NCBI GenBank assembly: GCA_009996515.1
Contig: JAACZV010000014.1
Coordinates: 67,529 to 131,528 of the forward strand
DNA: 64,000 bases
Reading direction: 5' to 3'
Origin: Comamonadaceae bacterium
GTDB lineage: Bacteria > Pseudomonadota > Gammaproteobacteria > Burkholderiales > Burkholderiaceae_C
Part shown: piece by piece, positions 1-8,700 of the stretch
Numbering within the stretch: position 1 is the stretch's first letter
Layout: each line of letters begins with the position of its first letter
Notes under the pieces: generated by a model
The model's database searches: none
What the model was told of the DNA's origin: nothing
What the model saw: only the letters and a program-made list of their open reading frames with translations
Position numbers and translations under genes: made by a program

Positions 1-103
1 GCAGGCGGGCCTGCCAGCGCGGGTTGGCGTCACCATCGGCCCAGGCCGACGCAGCCACCAGGGCAGAGAGGCTCAGAACTGCAGCGCTGGCAAGGCGGGT
101 CAT
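1..103 (-). CDS. Secreted protein, N-terminal fragment
   Basis: Only about 34 codons are present; the gene runs off the left edge of the window. The start ATG (complement of 101-103) is preceded by a good AGGAGA ribosome-binding site. The visible peptide begins MTRLASAAVLSLSALV and continues to an AWA-D junction, a typical Sec signal peptide cleaved near residue 22. The mature part visible (DGDANPRWQARL) is too short to name a family. The protein is therefore exported, but its function is unknown. Confidence 0.7.
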   Translation of the reverse strand, partial: MTRLASAAVLSLSALVAASAWADGDANPRWQARL

Positions 104-239
104 GATTGTCTCCTGCGCGGTGCAACCCGTGGCACCGGAATTCGATCCTACGCCCGCCGACCCCGCGGTGTGGCAAGAACTCGGGGCAAAAGGTCACACT
201 ATTGCGGCGCCGGGCCTTGGCCGGGCGGCCGGCCCGCTG

Positions 240-1043
240 TCAGCCCGGCCAGCGTCCGCCACTGGCGCGGGCGCGGCCGGCGAGGTCGCGGCGCAGACCG
301 GTCTCGGCGAAGCCGCGCCGCACCAACTGTTGTGCCACAGCATCGGCCTGGTCCCAGCCATGTTCCAGCAGCAGCCAGCCGCCGGGCGTCAGATGCTGCG
401 GCGCAGCATCGATCAGGCTTGTCAGGTCGGCCAGGCCGTCGCCGCCGGGCGTCAGCGCGGTCAGGGGCTCGTGGCGCAGCGCGGGCAGGTGGGGGTCGTC
501 GCCAGCGATATAGGGCGGGTTGCTGACGATCAGGTCGAAACGCCGGCCGGCCAGCGGCTGGAACCAGCTGCCGTGCCGCCAGTCCACGGCCAGGCCCAGG
601 CGTTCGCCATTGGCACGGGCGACGTCTAGGGCCGCGGCGCTGACGTCCACGGCCGAGAGCCGGGCCCGCGGGCAGGCCGCCTTGATGGCCAGCGCGATGG
701 CGCCGCTGCCGGTACCCAGGTCGACCACCGCGGGTTCGCCGGGCAGGGCGCCCAGGCGCTCCAGCGCCCAGTCGACCAGGGTCTCGGTGTCGGGGCGGGG
801 GATCAGCGTGTCCGGCGTGACCTGCAGCAGCAGGCCGTGGAAGGGCTGCCAGCCGGTCAGATGGGCCAGCGGCTCGCCGCCGGCCAGCCGGCGCAGCAGG
901 CTTTCAGCGCCGGGCGCCGGCGCGTCGCCGTGGGTGACGAGCCAGGCCCGGCTCTGGCCCGTCAGGTGGGCCAGCAGCGTCTGCGCATCGCCGCGCTCCA
1001 CGCCGAGCTGGCGGGCCAGGGCCAGCGCTTCGTCGACGGTCAC
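240..1043 (-). CDS. prmC: Peptide chain release factor N5-glutamine methyltransferase PrmC (HemK)
   Basis: Methylates the glutamine of the GGQ motif in release factors, using S-adenosylmethionine, in the cytoplasm. The 267-residue length is normal for the family. An N-terminal helical domain (1-80) is followed by IPRPDTE (81-87), the SAM-binding [12 protein letters not shown] segment (107-118) and the catalytic NPPY motif (175-178). I place the start at a GTG that overlaps the prfA stop in a GTGA junction; reading further upstream would only run through prfA. It lies immediately downstream of its own substrate gene prfA, so the two are probably translationally coupled. Confidence 0.95.
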   Translation of the reverse strand: MTVDEALALARQLGVERGDAQTLLAHLTGQSRAWLVTHGDAPAPGAESLLRRLAGGEPLAHLTGWQPFHGLLLQVTPDTLIPRPDTETLVDWALERLGALPGEPAVVDLGTGSGAIALAIKAACPRARLSAVDVSAAALDVARANGERLGLAVDWRHGSWFQPLAGRRFDLIVSNPPYIAGDDPHLPALRHEPLTALTPGGDGLADLTSLIDAAPQHLTPGGWLLLEHGWDQADAVAQQLVRRGFAETGLRRDLAGRARASGGRWPG

Positions 1044-2125
1044 GACCGGCCTTCTTCCAGCTGGGCCAGCTGCTCGGCGGCCTGCGCGGCGAGCAGGCCC
1101 TGGATGACGTCGCCCAGGTCGCCGTCCATGATCTGGCCCAGCTTGTAGAGCGTCAGGTTGATGCGGTGGTCGGTGAGCCGCCCCTGCGGGAAGTTGTAGG
1201 TGCGGATGCGGTCGCTGCGGTCGCCCGTGCCGATCAGGCCTTTGCGGGTGGCGGCTTCCTTGGCGGCGCGCTCGCTGCGCTCCTTCTCCTGGATGCGCGC
1301 CTGCAGCACCTGCAGCGCCTTGGCCTTGTTGCTGTGCTGGCTGCGGCCATCCTGGCATTCGGCCACGATGCCGGTCGGCAGGTGGACGACGCGCACGGCG
1401 GAGTCGGTCTTGTTGATGTGCTGGCCACCGGCGCCGCTGGCGCGGAAGGTGTCGATGCGCAGGTCGGCCGGGTTCAGCGTGATGGCCTCGGCCTCGTCGG
1501 GCTCGGGCATCACCGCCACCGTGCAGGCGCTGGTGTGGATGCGGCCTTGCGTTTCGGTCGCCGGCACGCGCTGCACGCGGTGGCCGCCGCTCTCGAACTT
1601 CAGCCGGCCATAGACGCCGTCGCCCTCCACGCGCACCACCAGCTCCTTGTAGCCGCCCAGGTCCGACACGTTCTCCGACAGGATCTCGGTGCGCCAGCCC
1701 TGGCTCTCGGCGAAGCGCAGATACATGCGGGCCAGGTCGCCGGCGAACAGCGCCGATTCGTCGCCGCCGGTGCCGGCGCGGATCTCGAGGAAGGCGTTGC
1801 GCTCGTCGTCCGGGTCCTTGGGGATGAGCGCGAGCTGCAGCTCCTGGTCCAGCGCGGCCAGCGCCGCCTCGTTGGTGGCGATCTCCTCGCGGGCCATCTC
1901 GGCCATCTCGGGATCGGCCAGCATGTCGCGCGCGGCGGCCAGGTCGGCCTCATGCTGTTGATAGCGGCGGTAGCGCTCGACCAGGCCGGCCACCTCGGCC
2001 TGTTCGCGGGTCAGCGCGCGATAGCGCTTCATGTCGGCGGCGATGCTGCCGTCGGCGAGCAGCGCGTCGAGTTCGGCGAGGCGGAAACCGAGGCGGTCGA
2101 ACTGCTGGCGCAGGGTGTCTTTCAT
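1040..2125 (-). CDS. prfA: Peptide chain release factor 1 (RF1)
   Basis: Recognises UAA and UAG stop codons and triggers peptide release on the ribosome. The 361-residue protein has the RF1 tripeptide PAT (188-190), which reads the stop codon, and the GGQ motif (233-235) that enters the peptidyl-transferase centre; these separate it from RF2, which carries SPF. The start MKDTLRQQF gives the normal family length; an in-frame extension upstream is non-homologous. It is the second gene of hemA-prfA-prmC, 67 bp after hemA, an order common in proteobacteria. Confidence 0.97.
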   Translation of the reverse strand: MKDTLRQQFDRLGFRLAELDALLADGSIAADMKRYRALTREQAEVAGLVERYRRYQQHEADLAAARDMLADPEMAEMAREEIATNEAALAALDQELQLALIPKDPDDERNAFLEIRAGTGGDESALFAGDLARMYLRFAESQGWRTEILSENVSDLGGYKELVVRVEGDGVYGRLKFESGGHRVQRVPATETQGRIHTSACTVAVMPEPDEAEAITLNPADLRIDTFRASGAGGQHINKTDSAVRVVHLPTGIVAECQDGRSQHSNKAKALQVLQARIQEKERSERAAKEAATRKGLIGTGDRSDRIRTYNFPQGRLTDHRINLTLYKLGQIMDGDLGDVIQGLLAAQAAEQLAQLEEGRS

Positions 2126-2192
2126 GATGGCAAACGGAGGGGCAGTCGGGGGGCGGCGCGGTCGCTGCGCCGGGCGGCGGCGGTGAGCGCCG

Positions 2193-3455
2193 CTAAGACT
2201 GCTTGCCGCGCAGGAACAGGCGCGACACGGTCTGCGCCAGCTGCAGGCGCTGCTCGCCGTCGCTGGCATGCAGCTCGGCCAGCGCACCGTGCAGCAGCTT
2301 TTGCGTCAGCCCCCGCGACAGCGCATCCAGCACCTCGTCCACGTCCGCGCCCTTGGCCAGCAGCTTGCGGGCGCGGGCGATCTCCATGGCGCGCCAGTCG
2401 TCGGTCTGCGCATGCAGGGCCTGGATCAGCGGCACCGTGTGGCGCTGGTCCAGCCAGTGCATGAAGCTCTGCACGCCGGTCTCGACGATGGCCTCGGCCT
2501 GCTCGACGGCGGCCTGGCGCTTCTCGCCGGCGGTCTGCACCTGCTGGGCCAGCTCGTCCACGGTGTAGAGGTAGACGTCGTCCAGCTGGGCCACCTCGGG
2601 CTCGATGTCGCGCGGCACGGCCAGGTCCACCATGAACATGGGGCGGTGCTTGCGTTTCTTCAGCGCGCGCTCGACGGCGCCCAGGCCGATCAGCGGCAGG
2701 CTGGAGGCGGTGCAGGAGACGACGATGTCGAACTCGTGCAGGCGCTCGGGCAGGTCCGACAGGCGCACGGCCTCGGCGCCGAAGCGGGTGGCCAGTTTCT
2801 CGCCGCGCTCCAGCGTGCGGTTGGCCACGGCCATGTGGCGCGGCGTGCGGGCGGCGAAGTGGGTGGCCGTCAGCTCGATCATCTCGCCCGCGCCGACGAA
2901 CAGCACGCGGGTCTGGGCCAGGTCCTCGAACAGCTGGCCGGCCAGGCGCACGGCCGCGGCGGCCATGCTGATGGAATGGGCGCCGATCTCGGTGGAGCTG
3001 CGCACCTCCTTGGCGACCGAGAAGCTGCGCTGGAACAGCTGGTGCAGCGTGGTGCCCAAGGCACCGGCGGCCTCGGCCTCCTTCACGGCCTGCTTCATCT
3101 GGCCGAGGATCTGCGGCTCGCCCAGCACCATGGAGTCGAGCCCGCTGGCGACGCGGAAGGCGTGGCGGGCGGCGGCGCTGCCTTGCATCACATAGGCATG
3201 TTCGCGCAGCGCGCCGGCCTCGACGCCGCCGGCCTGGGCCAGCCAGGCGATGGCCGGCTGCACCTGGGCCGTGGGTGCGGCGACGTAGACCTCGGTGCGG
3301 TTGCAGGTGGACAGGATGGCCGCCTCCGGCGTGCCGGGCAGCTTCTGGCGCAGCCCGGTCAGCGAAGGCGCGAGCTGCTCCAGCGTGAACGCGAACCGCC
3401 CACGCAGGTCCAGCGGGGCGGTGTTGTGATTCAGGCCGAGAGCAAAGACCGACAT
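2193..3455 (-). CDS. hemA: Glutamyl-tRNA reductase
   Basis: First committed enzyme of the C5 route to tetrapyrroles; reduces glutamyl-tRNA(Glu) to glutamate-1-semialdehyde with NADPH. The 420-residue protein starts [15 protein letters not shown] and carries the catalytic cysteine at position 51 in STCNRTEVY. The conserved [16 protein letters not shown] segment and a central Rossmann NADPH domain follow, with a helical dimerisation domain at the C-terminus. I chose the internal ATG because it gives the canonical N-terminus; longer forms add unrelated residues. It leads the hemA-prfA-prmC set and is divergent from a small membrane protein gene. Confidence 0.97.
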   Translation of the reverse strand: MSVFALGLNHNTAPLDLRGRFAFTLEQLAPSLTGLRQKLPGTPEAAILSTCNRTEVYVAAPTAQVQPAIAWLAQAGGVEAGALREHAYVMQGSAAARHAFRVASGLDSMVLGEPQILGQMKQAVKEAEAAGALGTTLHQLFQRSFSVAKEVRSSTEIGAHSISMAAAAVRLAGQLFEDLAQTRVLFVGAGEMIELTATHFAARTPRHMAVANRTLERGEKLATRFGAEAVRLSDLPERLHEFDIVVSCTASSLPLIGLGAVERALKKRKHRPMFMVDLAVPRDIEPEVAQLDDVYLYTVDELAQQVQTAGEKRQAAVEQAEAIVETGVQSFMHWLDQRHTVPLIQALHAQTDDWRAMEIARARKLLAKGADVDEVLDALSRGLTQKLLHGALAELHASDGEQRLQLAQTVSRLFLRGKQS

Positions 3456-3510
3456 GGGGGTGAATTGTAGGATTCGCCGCTTTTCCGCCACTGACACCGA
3501 TCAAGTCCGC

Positions 3511-3786
3511 ATGAGCCCGCTCGACGCCTTCTGGCACATCGCCAACCTGTTTGCACCGGCCTGGGGGCTGGCGGCCTTGCTGGCGCTGGCGATCAAGGGC
3601 TTGTGGCGGCGGGAGGCGAAATCGCTGGCGTGGCGGCGGCTGTGGGGCTGGGGTGCGGCGGGCGGCTGTGCCGCCGTGGCCCTCTCGCTGCTGCTGCTGG
3701 GCCGCGACGGCAAGATGGCCGGCTACGCCTTGCTGGTGCTCGGCGTGGCCCTGCCGCAGTGGTGGCTGCTGAGTGTGAAGCGCTGA
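3511..3786 (+). CDS. Small hydrophobic inner-membrane protein, unknown function
   Basis: A 91-residue protein starting MSPLDAFWH, with three likely membrane segments: about residues 5-28, 37-60 and 65-85. There is no recognisable catalytic motif. The gene is divergent from hemA (55 bp between starts) and its TGA abuts the miaB stop on the other strand, so the two converge with no room between them. An upstream in-frame ATG near 3454 exists but would overlap the hemA start region and adds a polar, non-conserved stretch. I do not recognise a named family. Confidence 0.6.
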   Translation: MSPLDAFWHIANLFAPAWGLAALLALAIKGLWRREAKSLAWRRLWGWGAAGGCAAVALSLLLLGRDGKMAGYALLVLGVALPQWWLLSVKR

Positions 3787-5145
3787 TCAGGCGCTGAGCA
3801 CTTCTTCCGTCGTGACGACCTCGCCGCGCAGCGAATGCGCGAAGGCGGTCGTGATGCGCACGTCCACCAGCTGGTTCAGCAGCCGGGATGAGCCCGGGAA
3901 GTTGACGATGCGGTTGCACTCGGTGCGGCCCATCAGCTCGGAGGCATCCTTGCGTGCATTGCCGGTGACCAGCACCTTCTCCACCTTGCCGACCATGCCT
4001 TGCGAGATGGTCAGCGCATGGGCCTCGATCGCGGCCTGCAGCTCCTGCAGGCGCTTGACCTTGGTCTCGTAGGGCGTCGTGTCTTCCAGCGCCGCGGCCG
4101 GCGTGCCGGGGCGGGGGCTGAAGATGAAGCTGAACGACGCGTCGAAGCCGACGTCGTGCACCAGCTTCATCAGCTTGGCGTGGTCGTCGTCGGTCTCGCC
4201 GGGGAAGCCGACGATGAAGTCGCTGGCCAGGCGCAGGTCCGGGCGGATGGCGCGCAGCTTGCGGACGATGCTCTTGAACTCCAGCGCCGTGTAGCCGCGC
4301 TTCATCGCCATCAGGATGCGGTCGCTGCCATGCTGCACCGGCAGGTGCAGGTGGTTCACCAACTGCGGGATCTTGCCGTAGGCCTCGATGAGGCGGGGGC
4401 TGAACTCGTTGGGATGGCTGGTGGTGAAGCGCAGGCGGCGGATGCCGGGGATCTCGGCCGCGTACTCCAGCAGCAGCGCCAGGTCGGCATGCTCGCTGGT
4501 GTCGCCCATCCTGCCGCGGTAGGCATTGACGTTCTGGCCCAGCAGGTTGATCTCCATGACGCCCTGGTCGGCCAGGCCGGCGATCTCGGTCAGCACGTCG
4601 TCGAAGGGCCGCGAGACCTCCTCGCCGCGGGTGTAGGGCACCACGCAGTAGCTGCAGTACTTGGAGCAGCCTTCCATGATGGACACGAAGGCCGAGGCGC
4701 CCTCGACCTTGGCCGGCGGCAGGTGGTCGAACTTCTCGATCTCGGGGAAGGAGATGTCCACCTGCGGGCGGCGCTGTTCGCGGCGGGCCTCCAGCATCTG
4801 CGGCAGGCGGTGCAGGGTCTGCGGGCCGAACACCACGTCCACATAGGGCGCGCGCTCGATGATGGCCGCGCCTTCCTGCGAGGCCACGCAGCCGCCGACG
4901 CCGATCATCACGCCCTTGGCCTTGAGGTGCTTGACGCGGCCGAGGTCGCTGAAGACCTTCTCCTGCGCCTTCTCGCGCACCGAGCAGGTGTTGAACAGGA
5001 TGAGGTCGGCCTGCTCGGGGTCGTCGGTGGGGGTGTAGCCCTTGGCGGCCTCCAGCACGTCGGCCATCTTGTCCGAGTCGTACTCGTTCATCTGGCAGCC
5101 GAAGGTCTTGATATAGACCTTCTTCGAGGTCGTCGTGTCGCTCAT
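3787..5145 (-). CDS. miaB: tRNA-2-methylthio-N6-dimethylallyladenosine synthase MiaB
   Basis: Radical-SAM enzyme that adds the 2-methylthio group to i6A37 of tRNAs reading UNN codons. The 452-residue protein shows the N-terminal methylthiotransferase domain with Cys17, Cys54 and Cys86 holding one Fe-S cluster. The radical-SAM CxxxCxxC motif is at Cys160, Cys164 and Cys167, and a C-terminal TRAM domain follows. Its start overlaps the stop of the upstream secreted-protein gene in an ATGA junction, so the two are probably co-translated. Confidence 0.97.
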   Translation of the reverse strand: MSDTTTSKKVYIKTFGCQMNEYDSDKMADVLEAAKGYTPTDDPEQADLILFNTCSVREKAQEKVFSDLGRVKHLKAKGVMIGVGGCVASQEGAAIIERAPYVDVVFGPQTLHRLPQMLEARREQRRPQVDISFPEIEKFDHLPPAKVEGASAFVSIMEGCSKYCSYCVVPYTRGEEVSRPFDDVLTEIAGLADQGVMEINLLGQNVNAYRGRMGDTSEHADLALLLEYAAEIPGIRRLRFTTSHPNEFSPRLIEAYGKIPQLVNHLHLPVQHGSDRILMAMKRGYTALEFKSIVRKLRAIRPDLRLASDFIVGFPGETDDDHAKLMKLVHDVGFDASFSFIFSPRPGTPAAALEDTTPYETKVKRLQELQAAIEAHALTISQGMVGKVEKVLVTGNARKDASELMGRTECNRIVNFPGSSRLLNQLVDVRITTAFAHSLRGEVVTTEEVLSA

Positions 5146-5519
5146 CGCTTGATCCAGGTCTGGTTGCCGGGGTTGAACTGCCAACTGGCGGCTTCGGCGG
5201 GGGTGGTGGGCCAGGGCTTGTTGGCCAGCTCGGCGGGGTTCAGCACCCAGACGTCCATGATCAGGCCGCTGTTCTCCACCGTGTAGTGCACGGTGAGCTT
5301 CTGGCCGGTGACGCCGGCCGGCTGCAGCAGCAGGTTGTTGTCGCCCTTGAAGCGGCTGCCGGGCGCGAGACGCGCCGGCTTGCCGTTCAGCAGCACATCG
5401 GGGTGCTGGGTGACGACCAGTTCGCCACGCAAGGTGTTGGGGGTGAAGAAGCGGTGCGTCTGGGCCTGGGCGGCCAGGCAGCTGGCGGCCAGCGCCAGCG
5501 GGAGAACACAGCGGTACAT
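5142..5519 (-). CDS. Small secreted protein upstream of miaB, unknown function
   Basis: A 125-residue protein with a clear Sec signal peptide ([20 protein letters not shown], cleavage after about residue 20). The mature part contains [21 protein letters not shown] and ends [10 protein letters not shown]. It looks like a small periplasmic beta-rich protein, but I recognise no catalytic motif. It overlaps miaB by ATGA, a constant coupling that says nothing about function. Likely a conserved hypothetical protein of Burkholderiales. Confidence 0.75.
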   Translation of the reverse strand: MYRCVLPLALAASCLAAQAQTHRFFTPNTLRGELVVTQHPDVLLNGKPARLAPGSRFKGDNNLLLQPAGVTGQKLTVHYTVENSGLIMDVWVLNPAELANKPWPTTPAEAASWQFNPGNQTWIKR

Positions 5520-5584
5520 GGTATTTGTCCAGTGGCTGCGGAAGGGGCCGCCCCGGAAGGCGGCTGCGGAGCTGCAAAGAAAAA

Positions 5585-5607
5585 CGGCCCGAGACCTGCT
5601 CGGGCCG
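5585..5607 (-). terminator. Intrinsic terminator with no gene upstream of it
   Basis: A perfect 9-bp stem (CGGCCCGAG / CTCGGGCCG) with a 5-nt loop. On the minus strand it is followed directly by TTTTTCTTTG, so it should terminate minus-strand transcription. It lies only about 66 bp upstream of the small secreted-protein gene and there is no minus-strand coding gene feeding into it, so it may close a small RNA or act as an attenuator. Confidence 0.7.
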
Positions 5608-5894
5608 TCGAGATTCCGGTGTGCATCAAGGCGGCCGTGCCCCGAATGCGGTCAACAAAATCAACGGCTTGGGCCCGAACCGGCGCCGCGCAGGGCGAGG
5701 TTGGATCGGGCAATGGATTTTGCCAGCATTCGCTTTTCAGGGGGGCTGCCGCGGATCGCCTGCCGCGAGGGCTCTGTCCAGGGGCAGGTCCTCCAGGGCC
5801 GGTCTTGATCTGGAGCAAAAAGGCATCGCAAGACCGCCGCCTATAGTGATCCGATGCCGCACTGCCGCGGCCAGGCCAACCATCGACGAGGGCT
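5608..5894. other. Intergenic region, possible small-RNA locus
   Basis: No credible coding gene on either strand. It holds an 8-bp inverted repeat (CGGTCTTG at 5800-5807, CAAGACCG at 5829-5836) and a TATAGT hexamer at 5842-5847 that could be a -10 element for the plus-strand gene that follows. Together with the orphan terminator at 5585-5607 it could encode a minus-strand RNA of up to about 250 nt. I could not match it to 6S RNA, 4.5S RNA, tmRNA or RNase P RNA by eye. Confidence 0.35.
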
Positions 5895-6692
5895 ATGAGG
5901 AGAATGCTGCGGGGCTGGCGGGTGCTGGCCCATCTGGCCATCGCGCTGCCGCTGGGGGCCCGTGCGGCCGAGATCGAGGTCGATGCCTTCAACACCTACG
6001 GCGTGCCGCCGTTCGTCACCCACGCCGGGCGGGGGCTGGACAGGGAGGTGGTGGACTATCTGAACCGCAAGCTGCACGGCGCCTATCGTCTGAAGCTGTC
6101 GGTGCTGCCGCGGGAGCGGCTGCTCAAGCACCATCTGAATCCGCCGCAGCGCTTTGCCGGCATCGCGCTGTTCGTGGCGCCGCCGTTCGTCGACGACATG
6201 GCCCAGCAGCGCTTTCTGTGGAGCCCGCCGCTGTTCGAAGACCAGAACCTGCTGATCTTCGCGACGGCGCGACCCACCAGGCTGCAGGGGCTGGAGGACT
6301 TGAAGGGGCTGCGTTTCGGCGGCGTGCTGGGCCATCGCTACCAGGGCTTCGACGAGATGGTCGCGACCGGGCTGCTGCTCAAGGAGAACGCCGGCAGTGC
6401 GCAGGCCTCGCTGCGTCAGCTCTGCCTGGGCCGGGTGGACTTCACGCAGATGAGCCGCGCGATGTTCGACGCGCTGGCGCCCGAGTCGGGCTGCGCCGAG
6501 CGGCTGGTGCACCAGCCGGTGCCCAACAGCACTCCCTTCGGCCGGCGCATCATGACGGGCCGGGCGGCCCATCCCGAATTGGCCGTCCGTATCCACGAGG
6601 CCGTCGAGCAGATGCCCTGCGACCGCCAGTGGCGCAGCGTCGTCGCGAGTTATCGCATCACGCTGCCGGCCTGCCGGGGCGGCAAGCGCTGA
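5895..6692 (+). CDS. Periplasmic solute-binding-like protein (SBP_bac_3 type)
   Basis: A 265-residue protein with an arginine-rich N-terminus, hydrophobic core and ARAA-E cleavage site, so periplasmic. The mature part has the feel of a family 3 extracellular solute-binding protein: EIEVDAFNTYGVPPFV at the start, GLDREVVDYLNRKL, and a LEDLKGLRFGGVLGHRY segment typical of the second lobe. Length fits. No transporter genes are adjacent, as is common for orphan sensors of this type in Burkholderiales. A second in-frame ATG at 5904 is possible; I kept 5895 because GAGG lies better spaced from it. Confidence 0.7.
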   Translation: MRRMLRGWRVLAHLAIALPLGARAAEIEVDAFNTYGVPPFVTHAGRGLDREVVDYLNRKLHGAYRLKLSVLPRERLLKHHLNPPQRFAGIALFVAPPFVDDMAQQRFLWSPPLFEDQNLLIFATARPTRLQGLEDLKGLRFGGVLGHRYQGFDEMVATGLLLKENAGSAQASLRQLCLGRVDFTQMSRAMFDALAPESGCAERLVHQPVPNSTPFGRRIMTGRAAHPELAVRIHEAVEQMPCDRQWRSVVASYRITLPACRGGKR

Positions 6693-6729
6693 GCCGGCGA
6701 GCCCTCGCCGGCGCTTCGGAAAAAGGAAA

Positions 6730-6762
6730 AGCCCCAGGTGGATCGCTGGTCTACCTGGGGCT
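6730..6762 (-). terminator. Terminator of the tRNA gene, possibly bidirectional
   Basis: A perfect 10-bp stem (AGCCCCAGGT / ACCTGGGGCT) with a 13-nt loop. On the minus strand it is followed by TTTCCTTTTT and sits 6 bp past the tRNA 3' end. On the plus strand it also follows the solute-binding-like gene, with a weaker T-tract. Confidence 0.8.
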
Positions 6763-6768
6763 TCTGTC

Positions 6769-6845
6769 TGGTGGCGCTTCAGGGATTCGAACCCCGGACC
6801 TGTGGATTATGATTCCATCGCTCTAACCGACTGAGCTAAAGCGCC
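6769..6845 (-). tRNA. tRNA with CAT anticodon (tRNA-Met, elongator)
   Basis: Folds as a 77-nt cloverleaf including an encoded CCA end. The acceptor is GGCGCTT / AAGCGCC, the D-stem GCTC / GAGC, the anticodon loop ATCATAA with CAT at 34-36, and the T-stem CGGGG / CCCTG with loop TTCGAAT. The first anticodon-stem pair (27-43) is an A-C mismatch. A CAT anticodon can also mark tRNA-Ile2, where C34 becomes lysidine; I favour elongator Met but cannot exclude Ile2. It is not initiator tRNA, because a pair is formed at 1-72. Confidence 0.9.
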
Positions 6846-6899
6846 TGAGCCCGCTATTCTAAGCGAAGTTTTTTGGGCTTGGCAAGCGAGTCCGAAAAA

Positions 6900-8567
6900 T
6901 TATTGAGAAACAGGGCGCAGAAAGGCCTGCAGCGGCCGGCCCGGCAGGCGCTTCAAGCCCTCCACCACCTGGGCGGCGTTGAAGACGGCGCCGGCGTCGT
7001 TGGTGTGCGTGCGGGCGTCGGAGAAGAAGCCGTCGACGCGCTCGGCGCCGGCAGCGCGGTAGGCGTCGGTGATCAGCATCGTCAGGTCGATGAACTGGGC
7101 GCCGCGGGCTTGCGCCACCTGCCGGCCCCAGGCGGCGTAGTTCTCGAAGTCGCGCGGCTGCTCGGGCTTCCAGCGGTCCTTGTGCGGGATGGGCGACAGC
7201 ACGACGACCTGGGCGCCCCTGGCCTTGGCGTCGTCGATGTAGCGGGCCAGGTACCAGCCGAAGCTCTGCACCATCTCCTTCGTGCCGTCGGGCCGCGTGT
7301 CTTCCACGGCCTCGGGGCCTGTGCCGGGCACGGAGCCGCGGTTCTTGCCGGCGGGGTCGCCGATGCGGGCGCCGTCGTTGTGGCCGAACTGGATCAGCAG
7401 CCAGTCGCCGGCCTTCAGCTGCTCCAGCACCGCGGCCCAGCGGCCTTCGGTGAAGAAGGTGCGGCTGCTGCGCCCGCCGATGGCGTTGTTGACGACGTTG
7501 ATGCGCTGCGTGTCGAAGAAGGGCGCCAGGCGCTCGCCCCAGCCGTAGGCGCCGTTCTGGCCGCCGCTGCGCACGGTGGAGTCGCCGATCAGCACCAGGC
7601 TGGGCAGCCTGGGGTCGCGCGGCGCCTCGACCCTGACCTTGCGGGCGTCCACCACGGGGCGGTCGTCCGAGCCGTCGGGCAGGAAGCGCTGCTTGTAGAC
7701 GTCGTCGGGCAGCACCTTGTTCTGGATCAGCCCGGCGATGACGAGTTGCGCATTGACCGCCGCACCCAGCCAGTTGGTGTGCACGGTCTCCTGCGGCGTG
7801 TCGGCCGGGAAGAGCGTCTCGACCGTCGCCTTGCCCAGCGCTTCGTAGCGCAGCGCGCCCCATTCGTTGAGGTCGATGAAGGCGACGTTCTCCTGCCTGG
7901 CGACCTCGGCGGCCCAGGCGGCGAAGTTGCCGCCGGCGCGCGTGACCGTCACGCCATCGGCCTCCCAGCGCTTGCGGATCACCGGCGACGCGACGACGGG
8001 CGTGGCGCCGGCCGCGCGGATCTCGGCGATGTAGCCGCGCAGATAGGCGCCGTAGGTAAAGACCGTCTCGCGCTTGCCGGTCAGCAGGTTGTCGATCTCC
8101 TGCTGCTCCGGGCCGGTGCCGCGCAGCACGCCGCGGGCGCGGCTGTTGTCGTTGACGGGGCTGGCGTCGTTGTGGCCGAACTGCATGACCACCCAGTCGC
8201 CGCGCTTGATGAAGGGCTTGGTGCGCTCCCAGTGGCCGCTGGTGCGGTAGGTGCGGCTGGACAGGCCGCCCACGGCACGGTTGACGACGTTGATCTTGTT
8301 CAGGTCGAGGTAGGCGGCAATGGGGTTGCCCCAGCCCCACTGGCCCTCGGCGCCCTTGCCCTGGCCGTCGTCGCGGCCGTTGCGCACGGTGGAGTCGCCG
8401 ATGAGGATCAGCGACGGCAGCCCGGGCTTCGCCGGCTCGGGCAGCGTGACCTGCGCGCGCGCCGGGTCGGTGGTGGCGGTGAACTCCTGCGCCAGGGCCG
8501 GGGCCAGGGGCAGGGCGAGCAGCAGCGCCGCGAGCGCGCGGCGGGCGAGAAGGGGCGGTGCAGTCAT
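6900..8567 (-). CDS. Tandem two-domain SGNH hydrolase, rhamnogalacturonan acetylesterase type (CE12)
   Basis: A 555-residue secreted protein with two consecutive SGNH/GDSL domains, where the family usually has one. Domain 1 (about 45-285) has GDST with Ser59, GG at 100-101, GHND with Asn133 and His263. Domain 2 (about 320-550) has Ser330, GG at 364-365, GHND with Asn397 and His521. The acidic partner differs: domain 2 has Asp517 four residues before the histidine, domain 1 has Glu260 three residues before it. The family removes acetyl groups from the RG-I backbone so lyases can act. A signal peptide ends near residue 27 (ALAQ). The start is either 8567 or 8576. It is divergent from a PL22-like lyase with a shared operator-like site between them. 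Confidence 0.85.
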   Translation of the reverse strand: MTAPPLLARRALAALLLALPLAPALAQEFTATTDPARAQVTLPEPAKPGLPSLILIGDSTVRNGRDDGQGKGAEGQWGWGNPIAAYLDLNKINVVNRAVGGLSSRTYRTSGHWERTKPFIKRGDWVVMQFGHNDASPVNDNSRARGVLRGTGPEQQEIDNLLTGKRETVFTYGAYLRGYIAEIRAAGATPVVASPVIRKRWEADGVTVTRAGGNFAAWAAEVARQENVAFIDLNEWGALRYEALGKATVETLFPADTPQETVHTNWLGAAVNAQLVIAGLIQNKVLPDDVYKQRFLPDGSDDRPVVDARKVRVEAPRDPRLPSLVLIGDSTVRSGGQNGAYGWGERLAPFFDTQRINVVNNAIGGRSSRTFFTEGRWAAVLEQLKAGDWLLIQFGHNDGARIGDPAGKNRGSVPGTGPEAVEDTRPDGTKEMVQSFGWYLARYIDDAKARGAQVVVLSPIPHKDRWKPEQPRDFENYAAWGRQVAQARGAQFIDLTMLITDAYRAAGAERVDGFFSDARTHTNDAGAVFNAAQVVEGLKRLPGRPLQAFLRPVSQ

Positions 8568-8611
8568 GGCGCGCATGCTAGGAGCGGTGCACGCGGTCGC
8601 AGCGGTGCGAA

Positions 8612-8629
8612 GGCGCAAGTTCTTGAGCG
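8612..8629. promoter_or_regulatory. Candidate RG-I operator S1 between the esterase and PL22-like genes
   Basis: GGCGCA-AGTTCT-TGAGCG: the right half of the shared dyad CGCTCA-N6-TGAGCG is exact and the left half matches 4 of 6. The flanking CTTGAGCGATTGG is identical to the minus-strand reading at the GH43-GH35 operon (51705-51722). The 133-bp gap serves two divergent genes. Confidence 0.45.
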
Positions 8630-8700
8630 ATTGGCGCCCAGCAACATCGCGCAACAGAGCCCGTCCTAGAGTCCCGGCCATCTTGATACGGGCCTCCACC

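Noticed and set aside
5608-5880. 6S RNA, 4.5S RNA or tmRNA gene
   Set aside because: The conserved 4.5S GGTCAGGTCCGGAAGGAAGC loop, the tmRNA tag region and a recognisable 6S bubble were not found by eye.
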